From Enterobacillus tribolii (GTDB lineage: Bacteria > Pseudomonadota > Gammaproteobacteria > Enterobacterales > Enterobacteriaceae), in contig NZ_QRAP01000001.1 in assembly GCF_003363015.1 (NCBI RefSeq), positions 107,070-171,069 of the forward strand: a stretch of 64,000 nt of DNA, in the 5' to 3' direction. A model generated the notes under the pieces. That model was not told the origin of the DNA, did not search any database, and was given only the letters and a program-made list of their open reading frames with translations. Below, one piece after another: positions 20,373 through 30,427 of this stretch. Each line of letters begins with the position of its first letter. Positions within the stretch are counted from its first letter, which is position 1. The position numbers and the translations under genes are program-made.

Positions 20373-22370
20373 TCAGAAGTTGTACGTCATCCCTACCGTG
20401 TAGCGCCTTCCGTCCAGCACTGTTCCATAGACGTCGTTCTTAACCTGCTTATCAAACACGTTATAAACCCCCGCGGTAATATCCAGCCGTTTATTGGCCT
20501 GGTAGACCGCGCCGACATCCACAAAAGTATAGGACGGCGTACCCGTTGCCATACTGGTGCGGCTCAGGTAGTCCGAGGTGCGCCCGCGGAAGTTCAGCCG
20601 CGACCACAGGGAGACGTCCTGGGTGGCTTTCCAGTCCAGCGTGGTATTTACCATATGTTTGGGCATCTGGTTAAGCGGCTGCCCGCTCAGCGGGCCGCTC
20701 TTTTGTTCGGACTCGGTGTAGGTATAGTTGGCCGTCAGCGACCAGTCTTTGGTGATATCCCAGCCGACGTTGGTTTCCACGCCACGCATGTTGGCTTTGT
20801 CGACGTTGATGCGATCGCTGATGAAGTCGTACGTTTCGCCGTTCAGGGTACATGCCGGGTCGCTGGCGCTGCTGCAGCGTCTGACCTCGGTGATTTTGTC
20901 TTTAAAATCAGTATTGAACAGCGTCAGCCCGGCGGTGATGCCGCTACCGCTGTCCCACATGACGCCGATCTCTTCACTGACGCTTTTTTCCGGCTTCAGG
21001 TCCGGGTTGCCGACGATCATGCCGTTGCTCCGTCCGCCGCCGGTGGCCTGGCCCCAATTGGCGGCGGTCTGGCGCAGATCCGGCGAGCGGTAACCGGTGG
21101 AGACGCCGCCTTTCAGCGTCCATTGTTCCGCCGGATGCCATACGGCGTACAGGCGCGGCGTCCAGTGAGTGCCGAAGTTTTCGTCGCGATCCATCCGGAC
21201 GCCGCCCGTCAGAGCGACGTCATTGGTGAGGGACCATTCGTCTTCGGCAAACAACGCCCAGCTCCAGCGCGTCAGGTTATCGGTGTTGCTGCCTGCCAGC
21301 TGGTTGCCGCTGTCCTTCAGATCTTCATAGCGATACTGACCGCCTACGCTCAGGTGATGGTCACTGAATTCAAACTGGGTTTGGGTGTTGGCGATGGTGT
21401 TATTCATCTGCATGCTGCGGCCAGGGTTTTTATTCTCTTCCCGCTGGATGTAGCTGGTGCTGGAGCCAAAGCCATAATTTCCGCTGTGGGTAATGGCGTA
21501 GTTGGTCCGTTCGTAACGGCTGTTGCTTGGCTGACTGCTTTGCTCCGTTGATTTGCCCGGCGTGGTGTCACGATCCTGCAACGAACGGCCGGCTTCAAAC
21601 TCCAGCTCATTGCTTTCATCGGGCGTCAGGCTGAAAACGGCGCTGCCGTTCTTGATTTCCTGCTTGGCATAACCGCCGACGATCTGATCTTCCGCCCGGC
21701 GCGACAGTACGCCGCTGAGCCGCAGCCCGAGCAAGCCTTCGATAAGCGGGCCGGAGGCGTAGGCGTTGGTCTGGAACAGATCGCCGGAGTTGCTGTTCTC
21801 CTGGAACGTCGCGTCGCCGTGCAGCGATCCCTGCCAGGGTTGGCTGTTGCCCGTTTTGCGCGTGATGACGTTGATAACGCCGCCCATGGCGTCGGAGCCG
21901 TAAAGCGACGACATGGGGCCGCGTACGACTTCAATGCGTTCGATCGTTTCCAGCGGCGGCAACCAGCCTTGCTCGATTCCTGAGTTGTCGCTGTTGGGGC
22001 GGGTGCCACGGGTATCAACCCGCTTGCCGTCGACCAGGATCAGCGTGTATTTGGACCCCATGCCGCGGATGCTGATGTCGCTCTTACTGCCGCCGCCGGT
22101 AATCACGACGCCGGGGACGTCTTTCAGCGCGTCGGTAATATCCCGGTAGGCTTTTTCCTCCAGTTGCTTACGTGTTACGACGGAGATAGTGGCCGGCGAG
22201 TCTTCGATTTTCTGCTGAAAACCGGAGGCTGTAACCACCATGGTATTTTGTTCTTCTGCCTGGCTGAACGCAGACGGAAGCGAGGCGGAAAGGATGAGTG
22301 CGAGGGTCGTTTTTTTCTTGTGGAGTACGACGTATTGTCGTGCGATGTAATTGAACATTCCCGTTCCCAT
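20373..22370 (-). CDS. TonB-dependent CirA-like siderophore receptor
   Basis: Outer-membrane beta-barrel for energised uptake of iron chelates, often also a colicin receptor. It shows a signal peptide ending AFSQA, a TonB box at NTMVVTAS, a plug domain (DVPGVVITGGGSKSDISIRGMGS, IERIEVVRGPMSSLYGSDAMGGVINVIT) and a C-terminal strand ending in Phe (RRYTVGMTYNF). The plug resembles E. coli CirA, which in E. coli also neighbours lysP-yeiE. An alternative start 12 bases downstream (22358) has a GGGAACGG purine stretch before it. A Fur box lies upstream. The ligand is unknown. Confidence 0.9.
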   Translation of the reverse strand: MGTGMFNYIARQYVVLHKKKTTLALILSASLPSAFSQAEEQNTMVVTASGFQQKIEDSPATISVVTRKQLEEKAYRDITDALKDVPGVVITGGGSKSDISIRGMGSKYTLILVDGKRVDTRGTRPNSDNSGIEQGWLPPLETIERIEVVRGPMSSLYGSDAMGGVINVITRKTGNSQPWQGSLHGDATFQENSNSGDLFQTNAYASGPLIEGLLGLRLSGVLSRRAEDQIVGGYAKQEIKNGSAVFSLTPDESNELEFEAGRSLQDRDTTPGKSTEQSSQPSNSRYERTNYAITHSGNYGFGSSTSYIQREENKNPGRSMQMNNTIANTQTQFEFSDHHLSVGGQYRYEDLKDSGNQLAGSNTDNLTRWSWALFAEDEWSLTNDVALTGGVRMDRDENFGTHWTPRLYAVWHPAEQWTLKGGVSTGYRSPDLRQTAANWGQATGGGRSNGMIVGNPDLKPEKSVSEEIGVMWDSGSGITAGLTLFNTDFKDKITEVRRCSSASDPACTLNGETYDFISDRINVDKANMRGVETNVGWDITKDWSLTANYTYTESEQKSGPLSGQPLNQMPKHMVNTTLDWKATQDVSLWSRLNFRGRTSDYLSRTSMATGTPSYTFVDVGAVYQANKRLDITAGVYNVFDKQVKNDVYGTVLDGRRYTVGMTYNF

Positions 22371-22908
22371 TGGTATTGATAGTGATGGAATTCAATGTGT
22401 TGTAGTCACTTAAGTGTTGTAACGACGTCATGCAGGTGAGGTGAGCGCTCCGGCCCGGTAAGCCAGGTCTGCACTTACAACGGGGGCCATTGTAATGAAA
22501 TGAAAATGAATGTAAATGATAATGAGTATCATTTGATGATTTTTTGGTATTAAACCAGACAAACAGAAGGGATAAAGGGGGGATATATCTTTATGGTGAA
22601 TAAATTCTCGGGGAATAATTAGCGCTGAATAATCCTAAGGCGGGAATGTGTTTTATTAGTTTGGTTCGTAACGCACACAGGCCGGTAAATAATTCCGTAT
22701 TTTTTGATTGTCTGCTATTAAACTCACTGCCAAATAAAAATCACGCGGATAATTATAATGCTGAACTGTGGCGGCTGAACATATTCGGGCTTAATTCCGT
22801 GCCGGCGATATAAGGGCTGGGTTTGGTTGTATTAAATATGTTATATCCTTGTGTTCGGCTTTGATACAGGTATTGCCGGAGCGAGAAGAAAACCACAAGG
22901 ACATAATT
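22371..22908. other. Receptor-amidohydrolase intergenic region
   Basis: 538 bases without a convincing gene between divergent transcription units. Apart from the Fur box at 22518-22536 it is AT-rich and shows no strong palindrome or RNA gene. The amidohydrolase promoter must lie in its right half, but I cannot place it. Confidence 0.5.
22518..22536. promoter_or_regulatory. Fur box before TonB receptor
   Basis: GATAATGAGTATCATTTGA, within the perfect dyad AAATGATA / TATCATTT (22514-22534), closely fits the Fur consensus. It is about 150 bases upstream of the receptor, leaving room for a leader. Confidence 0.85.
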
Positions 22909-24072
22909 ATGATAAAAGAAACGATTGCGACGTATTTACCCCAGTTGGAAGCCATTCGTCACGATATTCATCGCCATCCTGAATTGGGTTTTGAAGAGCA
23001 GCGAACCCGCGATTTAGTGGTGCAAAAACTGACGGAGTGGGGCTACGAGGTTCACTGCGGATTAGCCGGAACTGGCGTGGTCGGAACGCTGCGGGCGGGA
23101 AACGGCAACCGGCGCATCGGGCTGCGTGCCGACATGGACGCCTTGCCGATTCAGGAAAATAACGGCAAACCCTGGCAAAGCGCCATTCCTCATCGTATGC
23201 ATGCCTGTGGTCATGACGGCCATACCACGATGCTGCTGGGCGCAGCGCGTTATCTGGCGCAAACCCGTAACTTCAACGGCACCGTACACCTGATTTTTCA
23301 GCCGGCGGAAGAGATGCTTAACGGCGGCGCGGTGATGGTTGAGCAAGGGCTGTTTGAGCAATTCCCCTGTGACGCCATTTTCGCCATGCACAACATGCCG
23401 GGCATGCCGACCGGGCATTTTTTCTTCCGCCACGGCGCGTTTATGGCGTCGATGGATCAATTCACCATTGAGGTCAACGGGCGCGGCGGCCACGGGGCGA
23501 TCCCGCATCTGGCGGTTGACCCGGTGCTGGTGGCCTCCCATATCACCGTGGCGTTGCAAAGCATCGTGTCGCGCAATATTAACCCGCTGGACGCAGCGGT
23601 GATCACCGTTGGCAGCATCCGCGCCGGGGAGGCGCCCAACGTGATTCCGGACATCGCGGAAATGAAGCTGAGCGTGCGGGCGCTGAGCCGCGATGCGCGC
23701 GATGTTCTGCTTAAACGTATCCCGGAAGTGGCGCAGGCACAGGCGGAAAGCTTCGGCGCCAGCGCCAGGGTGGTGCATGTCAACGGCACGCCGGTGCTGA
23801 TGAATGACGAAGCGATGACCCGGTTTGCCTGTGACGTCGCCAGCCGCCAGTTTGGCACAGAGCGGGCGCACTATGGCGCGCAGCCGCTGATGGGAAGCGA
23901 GGACTTTGCCTTTATGCTCGATGCGCATCCGCAGGGATGTTACCTGATTATCGGCAACGGAGACGGGGAAGGAAGCTGCATGGTGCATAACCCCGGTTAT
24001 GACTTTAATGATGAATGTCTGGCGCCGGGCAGTGAATATTGGTGTGCGCTGGTTGAATCTTATCTTAAATAA
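22909..24072 (+). CDS. M20 family amidohydrolase (HipO/IAA-amino acid hydrolase-like)
   Basis: Zinc- or manganese-dependent cytoplasmic hydrolase of N-acyl amino acids; related proteins act on hippurate, N-acetyl amino acids or auxin conjugates, and the substrate here is not evident. Metal ligands are visible: HACGHDGH at 98-105, QPAEE near 135, a His in FAMHNMPG and a late His in CMVHNPGYDFND; the dimerisation domain includes GRGGHGAIPH. It has 387 residues. The ATG at 22909 has CAAGGA 8 bases upstream; the upstream 20-codon extension lacks one. It is 62 bases before a transporter gene and probably co-transcribed. Confidence 0.88.
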   Translation: MIKETIATYLPQLEAIRHDIHRHPELGFEEQRTRDLVVQKLTEWGYEVHCGLAGTGVVGTLRAGNGNRRIGLRADMDALPIQENNGKPWQSAIPHRMHACGHDGHTTMLLGAARYLAQTRNFNGTVHLIFQPAEEMLNGGAVMVEQGLFEQFPCDAIFAMHNMPGMPTGHFFFRHGAFMASMDQFTIEVNGRGGHGAIPHLAVDPVLVASHITVALQSIVSRNINPLDAAVITVGSIRAGEAPNVIPDIAEMKLSVRALSRDARDVLLKRIPEVAQAQAESFGASARVVHVNGTPVLMNDEAMTRFACDVASRQFGTERAHYGAQPLMGSEDFAFMLDAHPQGCYLIIGNGDGEGSCMVHNPGYDFNDECLAPGSEYWCALVESYLK

Positions 24073-24134
24073 CGCAGAAATTGATAAGCCGTATCAGGAA
24101 ATATCCTCATTCCGGCCTTATTCAGAGAGAAAAT

Positions 24135-25451
24135 ATGTCTAAAGCAGAGCTTACGATGGCCGGAGAAATAGCGCCGGTAAAGCGCCAGAGCGGCAAGAAA
24201 GTTATTTTTGCCGCATCGTTCGGAAATGCGCTCGAATTTTTTGATTTCGGTATTTATAACTTTTTCGTTATCTATATCGGCGTATTGTTCTTCCCGCCGT
24301 CCAGCGATCCACATCTGGGATTACTGCTGGCGTTCGCCACATTTGGCGTGAGTTTCTTTATGCGTCCGCTGGGCGGTATTTTAATCGGCGCTTATGCCGA
24401 TCGCCACGGCCGTAAGCCGGCGATGATTCTTACCATCTCATTGATGAGCCTCGGAACCGCAATGATCGGTTTCGCGCCCACCTACGCCACGGCCGGTTAT
24501 TGGGGAACCATTACGCTGGTGGCGGCGCGCCTGATTCAGGGGCTGGCGGCGGGCGGTGAAGTCGGGGCGTCAATGCTGGTGGAATCGGCGCCGGCTAACC
24601 GGCGCGGCTTTTACTCCAGCTGGGCGCTGGCCACGCAGGGGATCGCCACCATTCTCGGCGGGGTGACGGCGCTTTCACTGAGCGCGCTGTTGCCGGTTGT
24701 CAGCGGCGATCCGGACGTGATGTCTGACTGGGGATGGCGCGTGCCGTTCTTTATCGGCGTGGCGCTGGCGCCGCTGGGGTGCTGGCTGCGCATCAGCCTG
24801 GAGAACGAACATCCGGCGTCATCTCCGGCAAAAGCGCAGAAGGCGGCGCAGTCGCACTCCCTGCGCGGGCACGGGCGCGTGGTTGCCACCGGTGTGCTGC
24901 TGACGGTCGGTTCCACCGTGGCGACCTATATTTCGATGTACTACCTCGGCACATACGGCGTGAAATACCTGAACATGGCGCAGCCTTATGCTTATGCCGC
25001 CATGCTGATCGCCGGGCTGGTGACCTTCGGCGGCGCGTTGCTGGTGGGGCACTGGTGTGACCGCATCGGGCGTTTGCCGCTGATCCTCTGGTCACGCATT
25101 GCTATTTTGGTGCTGGCGTTCCCGGCCTTCTGGCTGTTGGTCAATTTCCCGCATCCGTATCTGCTGATGGCCGTGGTGCTGGTGATGATCAGCCTGACGA
25201 CGCTGGGGTCGGTGCCGACGATGCTGGTGATTTCCGAGCTGTTTCCGAAGCGGATCCGCGCGGTGGGGTTTGCGGTGGTGTACAGCCTGGGCGTGGCGAT
25301 TTTCGGCGGCTTTGCGCAGTATTTCGCGTCGCAGTCGATTGAGCTTACCGGATCGCTGCTGGCGCCGTCGGGCTACCTGATTCTGGCGACGCTGGTTTCA
25401 TTGCTGGCGATGCCGCACCTGCGTGAAACCGGTAAGGAAACGCTGAGTTAG
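24135..25451 (+). CDS. MFS transporter, metabolite:H+ symporter (MHS) family
   Basis: Inner-membrane importer with about 12 spans. The motifs FGNALEFFDFGIYNFF in span 1, the loop GAYADRHGRKPAMILT and the second-half loop GHWCDRIGRLPLILWS are typical of the MHS group that includes ProP, ShiA and KgtP, which import osmolytes or organic acids. Start at 24135 has AGAGAGA upstream; 438 residues. Its likely cargo is the substrate or product of the amidohydrolase just before it; this is inferred from proximity only. Confidence 0.87.
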   Translation: MSKAELTMAGEIAPVKRQSGKKVIFAASFGNALEFFDFGIYNFFVIYIGVLFFPPSSDPHLGLLLAFATFGVSFFMRPLGGILIGAYADRHGRKPAMILTISLMSLGTAMIGFAPTYATAGYWGTITLVAARLIQGLAAGGEVGASMLVESAPANRRGFYSSWALATQGIATILGGVTALSLSALLPVVSGDPDVMSDWGWRVPFFIGVALAPLGCWLRISLENEHPASSPAKAQKAAQSHSLRGHGRVVATGVLLTVGSTVATYISMYYLGTYGVKYLNMAQPYAYAAMLIAGLVTFGGALLVGHWCDRIGRLPLILWSRIAILVLAFPAFWLLVNFPHPYLLMAVVLVMISLTTLGSVPTMLVISELFPKRIRAVGFAVVYSLGVAIFGGFAQYFASQSIELTGSLLAPSGYLILATLVSLLAMPHLRETGKETLS

Positions 25452-25470
25452 CGCAAACGACGGATAAAAA

Positions 25471-25493
25471 ATCCCCCGCATGAAGCGGGGGAT
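25471..25493 (-). terminator. metG terminator
   Basis: ATCCCCCGC / GCGGGGGAT stem with, read on the minus strand, a TTTTTTAT tail. Strong for metG; on the plus strand it can also stop the MFS transcript, less efficiently. Confidence 0.9.
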
Positions 25494-25500
25494 GTGCGTT

Positions 25501-27549
25501 TTATTTCACCTGCATGCCCGGCTGAGCGCCGCTGTCCGGGCTGAGCAGGAAAATGTCTTTCCCGCCCGGGCCGGCGGCCATCACCATGCCTTCCGACATG
25601 CCGAAGCGCATTTTACGCGGCGCCAGGTTAGCGACCATCACCGTCAGGCGGCCTTCCAGCGCTTTCGGGTCCGGATAGGCGGAGCGAATGCCGGAGAATA
25701 CCTGACGGGTTTCGCCGCCGAGGTCGAGTTGCAGTTTCAGCAACTTGTCTGAGCCTTCGACGAATTCCGCACTCTTGATCAGCGCAATACGCATGTCCAC
25801 CTTGGCGAAGTCGTCAAAGCTGATGACATCCTGAATCGGGTCGTCCGCCAGCGGGCCGCTGACCGGTTTGGCGCTCGCAGCGGCCATCGCCTGCTTGCCT
25901 TTTTCAACCATGGTTTCCACCGTCGCCATCTCGATGCGGTTAAACAGCGCTTTAAAGGCGCTGATGCCGTGGCCGAGCAGCGGCTGTTGGATGCCGTCCC
26001 AGGTCAGCGTGGTGTTAAGGAACGCTTCGCTGCGTTCGGTCAGCGACGGCAATACCGGCTTCAGGTAGGTCATCAGCACGCGGAACAGGTTAATGCCCAT
26101 TGAGCAGATAGCCTGAAGATCGGCGTCGCGGCCTTCTTCTTTCGCCACGACCCACGGCGCCTGTTCGTCAACGTAACGGTTAGCCAGATCGGCCAGCGCC
26201 ATGATTTCACGGATCGCCTTGCCGAATTCACGCTGCTCGTAAGCCTGCGCGATTTCCTGCGCGGCATCGGTAAAGGTCTGGTACAGCGCCGGATCGGCCA
26301 GCGTGTCGGCCAGCTTGCCGCCGAAACGTTTGTTGATAAAGCCGGCGTTACGCGACGCCAGGTTAACCACTTTGTTCACGATGTCGGCGTTGACGCGCTG
26401 AACGAAGTCTTCGAGGTTCAGGTCGATGTCATCAATGCGCGACGACAGCTTGGCGGAGTAGTAGTAGCGCAGGCAGTCGGCGTCCAGGTGATCCAGGTAG
26501 TTACGCGCCTGGATGAAGGTGCCGCGCGATTTGGACATTTTGGCGCCGTTCACCGTTACATAGCCGTGAACGTAAATGTTGCTCGGTTTGCGGAACTGGC
26601 TGCCTTCCAGCATGGCCGGCCAGAACAGGCTGTGGAAGTAGACGATGTCCTTGCCGATGAAATGATACAGCTCGGCGGTTGAGTCTTTCTGCCAGTATTC
26701 GTCGAAGCTCAGGCCCGGACGTTTGGCGCACAGGTTCTGGAAAGAACTCATGTAGCCGATGGGGGCGTCGAGCCAGACGTAGAAATATTTGCCCGGCGCG
26801 TTGGGGATTTCGAAACCGAAATAGGGGGCGTCGCGGGTGATGTCCCACTGTTGCAGACCGGCGTCGAACCACTCCTGCATCTTGTTGGCGACCTGCTCCT
26901 GCAATGCGCCGGAACGGGTCCACGCCTGCAGCATTCCGGAGAATGACGGCAGATCGAAGAAGAAGTGCTCCGATTCGCGCATGATCGGCGTCGCGCCGGA
27001 AACCACGGATTTCGGGTTGATCAGCTCGGTCGGGCTGTACGTAGCGCCGCAGACTTCGCAGTTATCGCCGTACTGGTCCGGGGATTTACAGCGCGGGCAG
27101 GTGCCCTTTACGAAACGGTCAGGCAGGAACATGCCTTTTTCCGGGTCGTACAGCTGAGAGATGGTGCGGTTTTTGATAAAACCGTTCTCTTTCAGGCGGT
27201 CGTAAATCAGCTCGGACAGCTCGCGGCTCTCTTCGCTGTGCGTAGAGTGATAGTTGTCGAAGCTGATGTTGAAATCAGCGAAGTCTTTCTGGTGTTCCAG
27301 GCTGACTTCGGCAATCATCTGCTCCGGCGCCACGCCCATCTGCTGGGCTTTCAGCATGATCGGGGTGCCGTGGGCGTCATCCGCGCAGATGAAATGCACC
27401 TCGTTGCCGCGCATTCGCTGGTAGCGGACCCACACATCCGCCTGAATATGCTCGAGCATATGACCGAGATGGATTGAGCCGTTGGCGTACGGAAGTGCAC
27501 ACGTTACCAGGATTTTTCTAGCGCCTGCTGCGGAGGTGTCTGAAGTCAT
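25501..27549 (-). CDS. metG: Methionyl-tRNA synthetase MetG
   Basis: Charges initiator and elongator tRNA-Met with methionine. It has 682 residues (E. coli 677): class I motif HLGH at 27-30, a zinc-knuckle insertion ([17 protein letters not shown]), KMSKS near 338, an anticodon-binding helical domain, and the C-terminal Trbp111-like dimerisation/tRNA-binding domain ([14 protein letters not shown] to end). It is divergent from mrp, as in E. coli. Confidence 0.98.
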   Translation of the reverse strand: MTSDTSAAGARKILVTCALPYANGSIHLGHMLEHIQADVWVRYQRMRGNEVHFICADDAHGTPIMLKAQQMGVAPEQMIAEVSLEHQKDFADFNISFDNYHSTHSEESRELSELIYDRLKENGFIKNRTISQLYDPEKGMFLPDRFVKGTCPRCKSPDQYGDNCEVCGATYSPTELINPKSVVSGATPIMRESEHFFFDLPSFSGMLQAWTRSGALQEQVANKMQEWFDAGLQQWDITRDAPYFGFEIPNAPGKYFYVWLDAPIGYMSSFQNLCAKRPGLSFDEYWQKDSTAELYHFIGKDIVYFHSLFWPAMLEGSQFRKPSNIYVHGYVTVNGAKMSKSRGTFIQARNYLDHLDADCLRYYYSAKLSSRIDDIDLNLEDFVQRVNADIVNKVVNLASRNAGFINKRFGGKLADTLADPALYQTFTDAAQEIAQAYEQREFGKAIREIMALADLANRYVDEQAPWVVAKEEGRDADLQAICSMGINLFRVLMTYLKPVLPSLTERSEAFLNTTLTWDGIQQPLLGHGISAFKALFNRIEMATVETMVEKGKQAMAAASAKPVSGPLADDPIQDVISFDDFAKVDMRIALIKSAEFVEGSDKLLKLQLDLGGETRQVFSGIRSAYPDPKALEGRLTVMVANLAPRKMRFGMSEGMVMAAGPGGKDIFLLSPDSGAQPGMQVK

Positions 27550-27706
27550 AGTGGATTTATTTTCTCATTTAACATGGAACGGTTAACGGATGTTACCCGA
27601 TTGCGCGCGCCGCTGCCAAACCGATTCTTTTACGCCGGACGGCGCGACGGCTTTTGAGTTCTGGTATGCTTAACGTGTCAATAACGAAAAAAAGAAAGGA
27701 GCCGGG

Positions 27707-28819
27707 ATGAGCAACAAATCCCATGAAAACGCTTCCCCTGAAGCCCTGCGGGCGCAGGTGGCGGAGATTCTTGATACCTTCACCCATCCGACGCTGGATA
27801 ATCCCCTGAGTACGCTGAAGGCGCTGCACCACTGCGCGCTGCTCGACAATGTGCTGCATGTGGAACTGACGATGCCGTTCGCCTGGCGGTCGGGGCTTGA
27901 TGCCCTGAAAGCGGCGACGGAGGCGCAACTGCTGCGGGATACGGGAGCGAAAGCGGTTGAATGGAAGCTGAACTGCCAGATCGCTACGCTGAAGCGCGCC
28001 AACGACCAGGCGGGCGTTAAGGGCGTGAAGAACATTATCGCCGTCAGTTCCGGCAAGGGCGGGGTGGGGAAATCGAGCACCGCGGTGAACCTGGCGCTGG
28101 CGCTGGCGGCCGAAGGGGCGAAGGTTGGTATTCTGGATGCGGACATCTACGGCCCCTCTGTCCCCATGATGCTCGGTACGGAGCAGGAACGTCCGACTTC
28201 GCCGGACGGCGAGCACATGGCGCCGATTGCGGCGCACGGCCTGGCGAGCAACTCCATCGGCTACCTGGTAACCGACGACAACGCCATGGTGTGGCGCGGG
28301 CCGATGGCCAGCAAAGCGCTGCTGCAACTGTTGCAGGACACCCTGTGGCCGGATCTGGACTACCTGGTGCTCGACATGCCGCCCGGCACCGGCGACATTC
28401 AGCTGACGCTGGCGCAAAATATTCCGGTGACCGGCGCGCTGGTGGTCACTACGCCGCAGGACATCGCGCTGCTGGACGCCATGAAAGGCATCACCATGTT
28501 TGAAAAGGTACACGTACCGGTGGTGGGCGTGGTGGAAAATATGAGCATTCATATTTGCAGCAACTGCGGATTCCACGAGCCGATTTTCGGCACCGGTGGC
28601 GCGCAGAAACTGGCGGAAAAATACCAGACCCGCCTGCTGGCCCAGCTGCCGCTGCACATCAGCCTGCGTGAAGATCTGGATCGCGGCGAGCCGACCGTCG
28701 TCAGCCGCCCGGACAGCGAATTCACCGCCATCTACCGTCAGCTGGCGGCCGACGTGGCGGCACGTCTGTACTGGCAGGGGAAAACCATTCCCGGCGAGAT
28801 CGCCTTCCGCGCGGTTTAA
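27707..28819 (+). CDS. mrp: Iron-sulfur cluster carrier ATPase Mrp (ApbC)
   Basis: P-loop NTPase that binds and passes on Fe-S clusters. The N-terminal DUF59-like part (about 1-95) is followed by the deviant Walker A SSGKGGVGKSS (116-123 core), Walker B LDMPPGTGDIQL and the cluster-binding CSNC in HICSNCGFHEP. It has 370 residues (E. coli 369). An AAGGAG Shine-Dalgarno sits before the ATG. Divergent from metG across a 157-base promoter gap. Confidence 0.96.
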   Translation: MSNKSHENASPEALRAQVAEILDTFTHPTLDNPLSTLKALHHCALLDNVLHVELTMPFAWRSGLDALKAATEAQLLRDTGAKAVEWKLNCQIATLKRANDQAGVKGVKNIIAVSSGKGGVGKSSTAVNLALALAAEGAKVGILDADIYGPSVPMMLGTEQERPTSPDGEHMAPIAAHGLASNSIGYLVTDDNAMVWRGPMASKALLQLLQDTLWPDLDYLVLDMPPGTGDIQLTLAQNIPVTGALVVTTPQDIALLDAMKGITMFEKVHVPVVGVVENMSIHICSNCGFHEPIFGTGGAQKLAEKYQTRLLAQLPLHISLREDLDRGEPTVVSRPDSEFTAIYRQLAADVAARLYWQGKTIPGEIAFRAV

Positions 28820-28828
28820 TTTGTTTTG

Positions 28829-28849
28829 CGGGCGCTGCTGCGGCGCCCG
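28829..28849 (+). terminator. mrp terminator hairpin
   Basis: CGGGCGC and GCGCCCG stem followed by TATTTCT, 10 bases after the mrp stop. A moderate T-tail. Confidence 0.65.
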
Positions 28850-28945
28850 TATTTCTCCCCCCGGAAGCGCTGGCATCAGGCCGGTTAACTCCCTATAATT
28901 GCGCCGTTATTCCCGTCCAATTTCTATAATCAGGTCTTACGCACT

Positions 28946-29587
28946 ATGACTGACAACCCCCACCAATGCGTCATTATCGGCATTACGGGCGCATCCGCCT
29001 CAGGTAAAAGTTTGATTGCCAGCACCCTGTATCGTGAACTGCGCGATCAGGTGGGCGAGGCGCATATCGGTGTCATTCCGGAAGATTGTTACTATAAAGA
29101 CCAAAGCGACCTGACCATGGAAGAGCGGGTTAAAACCAACTATGACCATCCCAACGCCATGGACCATAACCTGCTGTTCCAGCATATTCAGATGCTGAAA
29201 GGCGGTAAGGCCATTGAGCTGCCGCAGTACAGCTACGTTGAGCATACGCGCAAGCAGGAGACCATCCATCTGGAGCCGAAAAAGGTCATCATTCTGGAAG
29301 GCATCCTGCTGCTGACCGACTCCCGCCTGCGCACGGAGATGAATTTTTCTATCTTCGTTGATACGCCGCTGGACATCTGCCTGATGCGCCGTATCCGCCG
29401 CGACGTGAACGAACGCGGCCGTTCCCTGGACTCGGTGATTGAGCAATACCAGAAAACCGTGCGCCCGATGTTCCTGCAATTTATCGAGCCTTCCAAACAA
29501 TACGCCGACATTATCGTGCCGCGCGGCGGGAAGAACCGTATCGCCATTGATATTCTGAAAGCGAAGATCAGTCAGTTTTTTGAGTGA
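28946..29587 (+). CDS. udk: Uridine kinase Udk
   Basis: Phosphorylates uridine and cytidine to UMP and CMP in pyrimidine salvage. It has 213 residues as in E. coli, with P-loop GASASGKS at 15-22, the substrate-side [21 protein letters not shown] and the C-terminal [17 protein letters not shown]. It precedes dcd and asmA in the conserved udk-dcd-asmA order, but a terminator and 222 bases separate it from dcd. Confidence 0.97.
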   Translation: MTDNPHQCVIIGITGASASGKSLIASTLYRELRDQVGEAHIGVIPEDCYYKDQSDLTMEERVKTNYDHPNAMDHNLLFQHIQMLKGGKAIELPQYSYVEHTRKQETIHLEPKKVIILEGILLLTDSRLRTEMNFSIFVDTPLDICLMRRIRRDVNERGRSLDSVIEQYQKTVRPMFLQFIEPSKQYADIIVPRGGKNRIAIDILKAKISQFFE

Positions 29588-29602
29588 TTGCGTCAGATTA
29601 AT

Positions 29603-29645
29603 GACGGGTGACGGGGCAAAAGCGCCGGATTCTCCCGTCTTTTTT
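29603..29645 (+). terminator. udk terminator
   Basis: GACGGG at 29603-29608 pairs with CCCGTC at 29634-29639, followed by TTTTTTA. The loop is long and may hold an inner GC-rich pairing. Confidence 0.7.
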
Positions 29646-29809
29646 ATTTATTCACAGGTATTCTGGACAATCTTCCTGAATTATTTCGGGAAATAACCAT
29701 GTTCAGGTAGTATGAGAACCGACCCGGAGGTGGATATCCGCGGGGTTCGGGCCCGGCCCGGAGCACGCAGGATACGGAGTGGCTGATGTTGTTTACGGAG
29801 AATATGAGA

Positions 29810-30391
29810 ATGAGACTGTGCGATCGCGACATAGAAGCCTGGCTGGATTCCGGCAAACTGGAAATTTCACCGCGCCCTCCGGTTGAGCGTATCAGCGGCG
29901 CGACGGTGGACGTTCGCCTGGGGAATAAATTCCGCGTATTCCGCGATCATACCGCGCCTTATATTGACCTCAGCGGCCCCAAAGACGAAGTCACGGCGGC
30001 GCTGGAGCGGGTGATGAGCGATGAAATCATCATCGCCGAGCCAGACGCTTTCTTTCTGCATCCCGGCGAACTGGCGCTGGCGGTGACCTATGAGTCGGTG
30101 AAGCTGCCCGATGATCTGGTGGGCTGGCTGGACGGGCGTTCTTCGCTGGCGCGCCTGGGGCTGATGGTCCACGTGACGGCGCACCGCATTGATCCGGGCT
30201 GGCAGGGCAAAATTGTGCTGGAGTTTTATAATTCCGGTAAGCTGCCGCTGGCGTTGCGCCCCGGCATGCTGATCGGCGCGCTGAGCTTTGAGCCGCTTTC
30301 CGGCCCGGCGGCGCGGCCCTACAATCGCCGTGAAGATGCGAAATATAAAGATCAACAGGGCGCGGTCGCCAGCCGGATAGACAAAGACTGA
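29810..30391 (+). CDS. dcd: dCTP deaminase Dcd
   Basis: Deaminates dCTP to dUTP, the main route to dTMP in enterobacteria. With the start at 29810 the protein is 193 residues, exactly E. coli size, beginning [19 protein letters not shown] lies 9 bases upstream. Family motifs: [27 protein letters not shown] (active-site region), [15 protein letters not shown]. Two in-frame ATGs upstream (29786, 29804) are less well placed. 36 bases before asmA, so probably co-transcribed. Confidence 0.97.
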   Translation: MRLCDRDIEAWLDSGKLEISPRPPVERISGATVDVRLGNKFRVFRDHTAPYIDLSGPKDEVTAALERVMSDEIIIAEPDAFFLHPGELALAVTYESVKLPDDLVGWLDGRSSLARLGLMVHVTAHRIDPGWQGKIVLEFYNSGKLPLALRPGMLIGALSFEPLSGPAARPYNRREDAKYKDQQGAVASRIDKD

Positions 30392-30427
30392 CGGGCCACA
30401 CGTTATGCTGTTTGATATGAGGATGGC

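Noticed and set aside
20655..21551. 298-codon open frame antisense to the TonB receptor
   Set aside because: Low-complexity translation of the receptor's complementary strand; no start signal.
27593..28876. 427-codon frame antisense to mrp
   Set aside because: High-GC shadow covering a well-conserved gene.
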